Positions 58,677-64,000 of a stretch of 64,000 nucleotides of DNA are shown here, piece after piece. Source of the stretch: Polynucleobacter sp. MWH-Spelu-300-X4 (GTDB lineage Bacteria; Pseudomonadota; Gammaproteobacteria; Burkholderiales; Burkholderiaceae); the NCBI RefSeq assembly GCF_018687515.1, contig NZ_CP061294.1:1550001-1614000 (forward strand). Reading direction: 5' to 3'. The notes below the pieces were generated by a model. It was not told where the DNA came from. It searched no databases and was given only the letters and a program-made list of their open reading frames with translations. The stretch's first letter is position 1, and each line of letters begins with the position of its first letter. The position numbers and the translations under genes were made by a program.

Positions 58677-61057
58677 TCGTATCTTTCAAATGGAGAGATT
58701 GGTGCTGGGTTATGGCTGATAGGCTCATAGCCTGGAATATTAAATTGAATCAAGTTAATTGGGTTACTTCCAAGCCCAGAAAAACCCTTGAAATCGATTT
58801 GCATATAAATTTCTGAAGTGGCTAACACACTGGTATTTTGATAGCGGCGCTGAACAACTCTAACCACCCAACAGTCAGCATCATATTCCAAACCGGCAAC
58901 CCTATTTAACACCTTACTAGAGACCACATCATAGTTGTATCTGGCTAGGCCATACCATTTTCTTGTAATTGGCCACTGCCCAGAAACTTCATATTGATCA
59001 AGTGCCACTGAGTTATCAGGATTGAGTGTTCGACGATAACTAACATTCAATAATTTTCTTACTTCTGGTCTATAACTAGCGGTAATAGTCTGCTGAACTA
59101 ACTTAGAACGCTCTTGACTATATTGCGCCACACCATCTATGTTGAAATTACCTGCAAGTCTAGTTGCAAGACCCGCCAAAATATCCGTTTTCTTTTGAGT
59201 AACCGTTTGCTCAGAAGTAAGGCCTACTCTTTGACCTGTCAAGTCGATCCTTTGCGCCAATACGCCACGCACTCTTTCAATACCAGTTTCCCCATCCAAA
59301 ATTCTAGATGTCACACCCACTGTTACTTTATTGTTATCTGAAACTCGGTCATTACCAGCAAATGTATTTTCACTAAAAATTTGAGACACCCCAAATCCAG
59401 CGTCAGCCGTATCAAATAATGGCAAGTCAGACTGATACCTATAAGGCGTATAGACATAGAACAATCTTGGCTCTAACGTCATCAACATATCTCTACCAAA
59501 AATAGGCTTTAACTCAAAAGCATCTCTTTCAAAAGTCACTCCAGAATCAACACTCATAGTGGGTAGAGCAATATTACGATTGACATCTTTCTCACCGGGG
59601 AAAGGGGTGACTGAATATTGTGTCGTTCTCAAGCTAATCTTTGGCGTGATGTAATAACCAGGAGTCATAAACGGCCTAGCTAAAGATGTATTAATGTAAG
59701 CCCGGTCACCCTCTCGATACAACCGAGATACTGTTCCATAAGTTGCAGCATTAGGTTCACTGATATATCGGCCAGGATATGTAAACCTAGTGACATCAGA
59801 CTCGAAATTAAAATTAAATCCACTTATATTGTTCTTAACGTATTTGGCGTTTACCTGTGGTTCACGCTCATAAGGTAAGGACGTTTGTGCTGTTAAAGCT
59901 GGGTCTGGCTGCAAGGTTTGGAATTTTTGAACTCGCGTCAAAATACTCCAACCGTTATTAGCTATACGCGCACCTATTTCTTGATTAAATTGGCGATTAA
60001 CCACCCCGTTTAAACTTTTCCCAAGATCATCGACATACAAATCATCCGACACCTTGGAGAAATCTGTATAACCAACAACACCTGTTGCCAAATTTTGCGC
60101 ATGCTTAATGCTAAATGCCCAACGATCTTTACCGTAAACTTTGTCATTCGATAGATACTCAGCTTTTAAAGTGCCAATGTAATTTCTATCTAGATACCTG
60201 AACTCACCACCGAGTTGCTCACCACGACCTTCAAGGTAACGAGGAAATAAAGTTAAATCACGATTAGGTGCAACGTTGACGTAATACGGCAACGTAATAT
60301 CCCATCCACTCCAATTGCCCCGAGACACATGCCCATAGGTTGGCGACAAAAATCCTGATTGTCGATTAGATGTAGCTGGCAAGGAAAAAACTGGCGTATA
60401 AAGAATTGGGACATCAAAAAAATGTAGGACGCCATTTGTACCAGTAGAAGAGTTAGCTTCAGGATCTATTTCCATTCGGCTAGCACTTAAATACCAGTCA
60501 ACATTATCAGGACCGCATGTTGTGTAAGTTAGCTTCTCAAACTCATACTGATCGCCTTCAAGCAATTCAACGCGGCTAGCCTTGCCGCCACCGCCAATAT
60601 CCCTTAGTTCGTAAACCGTCTCATCAATCCAACCTTCTTGGGCATCTACTCTTAACTTAGCCTTCGTTCCCTTAAATGATGTTGAATCTTTTATTAAAGT
60701 GGCATTACCCACCACATCAGCAATGTCAGTATCGGGGTCATAGGTGATCACATCACCCTTAATAATCGTGCGATTTCGCCTAATAACTGCGTCACCCTCT
60801 AAGAGCATTTGCCGATCAACCACCCCATCAACTTTTTTGGAAGACGTAAATGTTGGTGCTTCCTCATCGGTCACTAATGGCCTGACCAATAACTGATCTT
60901 CAAGTTTTAGTCGCAATGACTCCGACTGATTTTGAGCATCCTCAGCAGCCGCCAAGCCTACACAGGCAAAATAGGCAAAAACACCCACCATTAACTGCGT
61001 TATGGCGGGCCCTTTTTTAGGAAATTGTGCTTGTGCACATGTAAAAATTTTAGGCAT
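58673..61057 (-). CDS. lptD: LPS-assembly outer-membrane protein LptD
   Basis: Inserts LPS into the outer leaflet. 794 residues. A signal segment is at about 1-38. An OstA-like N-terminal domain follows (LLEGDAVIRRNRTIIKGD, YDPDTDIADVVGNA) and then a large barrel. Only two cysteines are in the mature chain by my reading: Cys in TYTTCGPDNVDW and Cys in EYDADCWVVRV, the counterparts of one interdomain disulfide of E. coli LptD. Its operon mates surA, pdxA and rsmA are the conserved order; it diverges from amgK. Confidence 0.95.
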   Translation of the reverse strand: MPKIFTCAQAQFPKKGPAITQLMVGVFAYFACVGLAAAEDAQNQSESLRLKLEDQLLVRPLVTDEEAPTFTSSKKVDGVVDRQMLLEGDAVIRRNRTIIKGDVITYDPDTDIADVVGNATLIKDSTSFKGTKAKLRVDAQEGWIDETVYELRDIGGGGKASRVELLEGDQYEFEKLTYTTCGPDNVDWYLSASRMEIDPEANSSTGTNGVLHFFDVPILYTPVFSLPATSNRQSGFLSPTYGHVSRGNWSGWDITLPYYVNVAPNRDLTLFPRYLEGRGEQLGGEFRYLDRNYIGTLKAEYLSNDKVYGKDRWAFSIKHAQNLATGVVGYTDFSKVSDDLYVDDLGKSLNGVVNRQFNQEIGARIANNGWSILTRVQKFQTLQPDPALTAQTSLPYEREPQVNAKYVKNNISGFNFNFESDVTRFTYPGRYISEPNAATYGTVSRLYREGDRAYINTSLARPFMTPGYYITPKISLRTTQYSVTPFPGEKDVNRNIALPTMSVDSGVTFERDAFELKPIFGRDMLMTLEPRLFYVYTPYRYQSDLPLFDTADAGFGVSQIFSENTFAGNDRVSDNNKVTVGVTSRILDGETGIERVRGVLAQRIDLTGQRVGLTSEQTVTQKKTDILAGLATRLAGNFNIDGVAQYSQERSKLVQQTITASYRPEVRKLLNVSYRRTLNPDNSVALDQYEVSGQWPITRKWYGLARYNYDVVSSKVLNRVAGLEYDADCWVVRVVQRRYQNTSVLATSEIYMQIDFKGFSGLGSNPINLIQFNIPGYEPISHNPAPISPFERYE

Positions 61058-61087
61058 ATGACTTAAGTGCTTTTATTATACGAATCC

Positions 61088-62104
61088 ATGACAACAGATA
61101 CGCGCTTATCTCAATTAAATATCTGGCTTGGTAATTTAGCCGGTAAATGGTCCTTAAATATGGCATCCCTAGCACCAGCCTCTAGTGATGCCAGTTTTAG
61201 GCGTTATTTCAGGGTTTTGGGCCATAAAAATGACAGCTTTATCGTTATGGATGCCCCGCCTAGCCATGAAGATACGCGGCCTTTTATCCATATCGCCAAA
61301 TTAATGGCCCAAGGCGGCCTTAATGTACCCTTGATTCTTGAAGAGAATGTCGCTGAAGGATTTTTGCTTCTATCAGACCTAGGAAGCCAAACCTACCTGG
61401 CTTGCTTGAATGAAAAAACGGCGCCCAATCTTTATAAAGATGCCATGAGTGCGCTAGTTAAGATGCAACTACTGGGTAAAGATGAGGCAATCCCCCCATA
61501 CGATCGAGCCCTCTTAACAAGAGAATTAATGCTCTTCCCAGAATGGTATCTATCAAAACATCTTGGAATGACCCTGACAGATAGCCAAACGGAAGACCTA
61601 AATAAGATTTTTGAGCTAATTTTGCAAAATAACCTGGCCCAACCTCAGGTCTTAGTGCATCGCGACTACCACAGCCGCAATTTGATGCTAACAAACGAGA
61701 ATAACCCTGGCATTCTGGACTTCCAAGATGCCGTTTATGGCCCCATTACCTATGATTTGGCATCACTTCTTCGTGATGCCTATATTGAATGGGAAGAAAC
61801 GGAACAGCTTGATTGGGCAATCCGTTATTGGGAAATGGCTAGAAAAGCTCAATTACCAGTTTCAAATGAATTTGGTGAGTTTTATAAAGACTTCGAGTGG
61901 ATGGGCCTTCAAAGACATCTCAAAGTATTGGGAATTTTTGCAAGACTCTATCATCGCGATGGCAAAGATGCTTACCTTAAAGATCTACCTTTAGTCTTGA
62001 AATACACCAGAAAAGTAGCTGAACGCTATATAGGGCTTAAGCCACTTGTGCGCTTATTAGATGCTGCCGAAGGCATTAACCGCCCCGATGGATTAACCTT
62101 CTGA
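61088..62104 (+). CDS. amgK: Aminoglycoside-phosphotransferase-like sugar kinase (AmgK)
   Basis: 338 residues of the APH fold. Catalytic loop VLVHRDYHSRNLML and the metal motif GILDFQDAVYGPITYD are seen. With MurU directly downstream it forms the MurNAc/GlcNAc anomeric kinase pair of the cell-wall recycling route described in Pseudomonas. I chose the ATG at 61088 (MTTDTRLSQLNIWLG); a GTG at 61067 would add seven residues. No strong ribosome site separates the two choices. Divergent from lptD with about 30 bases between. Confidence 0.9.
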   Translation: MTTDTRLSQLNIWLGNLAGKWSLNMASLAPASSDASFRRYFRVLGHKNDSFIVMDAPPSHEDTRPFIHIAKLMAQGGLNVPLILEENVAEGFLLLSDLGSQTYLACLNEKTAPNLYKDAMSALVKMQLLGKDEAIPPYDRALLTRELMLFPEWYLSKHLGMTLTDSQTEDLNKIFELILQNNLAQPQVLVHRDYHSRNLMLTNENNPGILDFQDAVYGPITYDLASLLRDAYIEWEETEQLDWAIRYWEMARKAQLPVSNEFGEFYKDFEWMGLQRHLKVLGIFARLYHRDGKDAYLKDLPLVLKYTRKVAERYIGLKPLVRLLDAAEGINRPDGLTF

Positions 62105-62814
62105 TGTCTCCCATCACCATTCCATGCATGGTTTTAGCGGCAGGTAGAGGGGAGCGGATGCGCCCTCTCACAGATCACACCCCCAAACCACTATTGGAAG
62201 TGCAAGGTAAGGCCCTATTAGATTGGCATCTTGGCAATCTGCAAGAGTATGGGGGCTCAAACATCGTGATCAACCATGCTTGGCTTGGTGAAAAAATAGT
62301 TGCCCATATTGCAAATGCAAATTTCCCCAAACTGCATATTTCATTCTCAAAAGAAGCCGCGGCACTAGAAACTGCTGGCGGCATTCGCCAGGCTCTCGAC
62401 TTATTAAATCCACAAGATTATTTTTTTGTAATTAATGGCGATATTTTTTGCCCAGAATTTCCGTTTGGAAAAATATCAGAGATTGTTGAAGCTCTAAGAT
62501 CCACAAAAAAAACAGTGCTTGCTTATCTTTTTTTAGTCAAAAACCCAGGGCACAACACCAAAGGTGACTTCACCTTAGAGGGTGAATTTGTTCAGGACAA
62601 AAAAGAGTTATGTGAAAACTACACATTCTCGGGTGCCGGCATTTATCACAAAGACCTTTTTAAAGGCATTGCACAGGGAGATGTTGCCAAATTAGCCCCA
62701 TTGCTTAGAAACGCTATGTCAAACAATGAAGTCATGGGAGAATTACTAAAAGCTGATTGGGTAGACGTTGGCACTCCAGAAAGATTGGCCGAACTAAATA
62801 AAATGTCATCATGA
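62104..62814 (+). CDS. murU: N-acetylmuramate-1-phosphate uridylyltransferase (MurU)
   Basis: Nucleotidyltransferase of 236 residues with the sugar-nucleotide motif MVLAAGRGERMRPLTDHTPKPLLEV and a later FVINGDIFCPE. With AmgK it makes UDP-MurNAc from recycled MurNAc, bypassing the fosfomycin-sensitive step. Its start overlaps the amgK stop by one base (TGATG). The stop overlaps the next gene by four bases. Confidence 0.92.
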   Translation: MSPITIPCMVLAAGRGERMRPLTDHTPKPLLEVQGKALLDWHLGNLQEYGGSNIVINHAWLGEKIVAHIANANFPKLHISFSKEAAALETAGGIRQALDLLNPQDYFFVINGDIFCPEFPFGKISEIVEALRSTKKTVLAYLFLVKNPGHNTKGDFTLEGEFVQDKKELCENYTFSGAGIYHKDLFKGIAQGDVAKLAPLLRNAMSNNEVMGELLKADWVDVGTPERLAELNKMSS

Positions 62815-64000
62815 TGAATCAACCATTTCCACAAGATATTTATGCCAAAAGACGCCAGCGTCTTGCGATAAGTATGCGAGAAAAAAGTGGTGGCGGCATC
62901 CTTATTTTAGAAACGGCAGCAGAGGTTTATAGAAATCGTGACAGCGATTTTCCGTATCGCCATGATTCAGATTTTTATTACCTAACAGGATTCAACGAAC
63001 CGGGCGCAACCTTGGTCATGACGGTTTCCCCCAAAGAGGTTCACACCCATCTTTTTTGTAGACCTAAAGATTTAGAACGAGAAATTTGGGATGGCTGGAG
63101 ACTGGGTCCAGAAGCAGCACCTCAATATCTAGGCCTCGACTCAGCGGAATCGATTGAAAAAATAGATGCGCTTATTCCTGCCTATATAGAAAATCAACGC
63201 GCCATTTACACGCGCATGATTCAGGGGAGCTTCGATAGCGCTCAACTAAATCAATGGCTTAAAAAAGTTAAAGCAGGCGCAAGAAACGGTTCGGCCACGC
63301 CAGAGGTTCTATTCGACGCTGAAGCGCTGATTCATGAAATGCGTTTATTTAAAGATGCTCATGAAATTGACATCATGAGACGCGCTGGAAAAATTGCAGC
63401 GGCAGGACATATACGCGCCATGCAACATGCTAAACCGGGTTTACATGAATACCACTTGGAAGCCGAGCTATTACACACATTTAGATATAACGGCGCCCAA
63501 TCAGTTGCCTACAACACGATTGTTGCTGGTGGCGCAAATGCTTGTGTACTTCATCATCGCGCAGGTCATGCGCAACTCAAAGATGGTGATCTATGCCTCA
63601 TTGATGCTGGGTGTGAATTAGATGGCTATGCTTCAGATATCACGCGTACCTTTCCGGTCAATGGCAAATTTACCGGCCCACAAAAAGCCATTTACGAACT
63701 TGTCTTAGCGTCACAATACGCTGCCATAGAGAAAACTAAAGCAGGGTTAGATTTTCAAGCGCCACATGAAGCCGCGTTACGCGTACTAACACAAGGCCTC
63801 ATGGATTTAGGGCTGATCAACAAAAAAGAGACCGCCGATTTAGACAATGCGCTTGAACTAAAAGCCTATCAACGTTTTTATATGCACCGAACCAGTCATT
63901 GGTTAGGCATGGATGTTCATGATGTTGGCGAATACAGAGACCCGCAAAGCTCTACCAACCCAAGATCTTGGAGATTACTTGAGCCAGGCATGGTGTTAAC
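62811..64000 (+). CDS. pepP: Xaa-Pro aminopeptidase (aminopeptidase P), 3' end cut
   Basis: M24 metallopeptidase that removes the N-terminal residue from X-Pro peptides. The first 396 codons are visible. The frame starts MMNQPFPQDIYAKRRQRLAI, with the AMP_N domain (SDFPYRHDSDFYYLTGFNEP) followed by the catalytic pita-bread domain. Metal ligands are visible: Asp in LCLIDAGCELDGYASDITRTF and His in HRTSHWLGMDVHDVG. The stop lies beyond the right edge. Its start overlaps murU by four bases (ATGA). Confidence 0.95.
   Translation, partial: MMNQPFPQDIYAKRRQRLAISMREKSGGGILILETAAEVYRNRDSDFPYRHDSDFYYLTGFNEPGATLVMTVSPKEVHTHLFCRPKDLEREIWDGWRLGPEAAPQYLGLDSAESIEKIDALIPAYIENQRAIYTRMIQGSFDSAQLNQWLKKVKAGARNGSATPEVLFDAEALIHEMRLFKDAHEIDIMRRAGKIAAAGHIRAMQHAKPGLHEYHLEAELLHTFRYNGAQSVAYNTIVAGGANACVLHHRAGHAQLKDGDLCLIDAGCELDGYASDITRTFPVNGKFTGPQKAIYELVLASQYAAIEKTKAGLDFQAPHEAALRVLTQGLMDLGLINKKETADLDNALELKAYQRFYMHRTSHWLGMDVHDVGEYRDPQSSTNPRSWRLLEPGMVL

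Overview
The window is a chromosomal segment of a free-living betaproteobacterium of the family Burkholderiaceae. The best guess is a Polynucleobacter-like freshwater bacterium. The reasons are the gene order pgk-pyk-fba-purC-purE-purK-tsaC, the split proton-translocating transhydrogenase (pntAA-pntAB-pntB), a DUF2889 protein beside recX-recA, AT-rich coding sequence compared with most relatives, and very tight packing with overlapping genes. This is recognition of families and synteny, not a database result. I see no rRNA operon, CRISPR array, intact insertion sequence or prophage.

Layout. 1-5600: purB (cut by the left edge), mnmA, then the transhydrogenase operon. 5600-9820: hupB, an outer-membrane beta-barrel protein, a tiny basic ORF and groES-groEL under a textbook CIRCE operator. 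9985-13032: a three-gene signalling cassette made of a degenerate EAL-domain protein, a BvgA/EvgA-like response regulator and a sensor-less hybrid kinase with Hpt. It is followed by a PBP4-type carboxypeptidase. 14615-22030: a long minus-strand operon for lower glycolysis and purine synthesis, ending in the tRNA t6A synthase tsaC. 22108-26468: azlD/azlC amino-acid exporter divergent from ilvE, a zinc-finger protein, waaF and two conserved hypotheticals. 26450-30787: a BepA-like protease, moaC, a scar region with gene remnants, a type IV pilin and a TerC exporter. 30864-35291: sucCD, DUF2889, recX-recA with an SOS box. 35407-39601: an OmpR-type two-component system, a DUF4212 protein and an MHS-type transporter. 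39673-44994: a TonB receptor, an AraC regulator and a divergent autotransporter. 45233-55636: tRNA-Met, a DsrE protein, a putative Na+/H+ antiporter, miaB-ybeY-corC-lnt, glyQS, gmhB and plsC. 55605-64000: rsmA-pdxA-surA-lptD on the minus strand, and amgK-murU-pepP divergent from it (pepP cut by the right edge).

Much of the window is housekeeping. Envelope biogenesis recurs: waaF, gmhB, lptD, surA, lnt, dacB, BepA-like protease and amgK/murU cell-wall recycling. The accessory interest is in four places: the EAL/regulator/kinase cassette; two outer-membrane proteins sharing one beta-barrel with different N-terminal regions; the AraC regulator with a 21-bp-spaced direct repeat in its divergent promoter; and a duplicated moaC 3' end flanking a decayed insertion. 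I did not find a clearly novel defence or metabolic system. The signalling cassette and the AraC/TonB/autotransporter locus are the best candidates for new biology.
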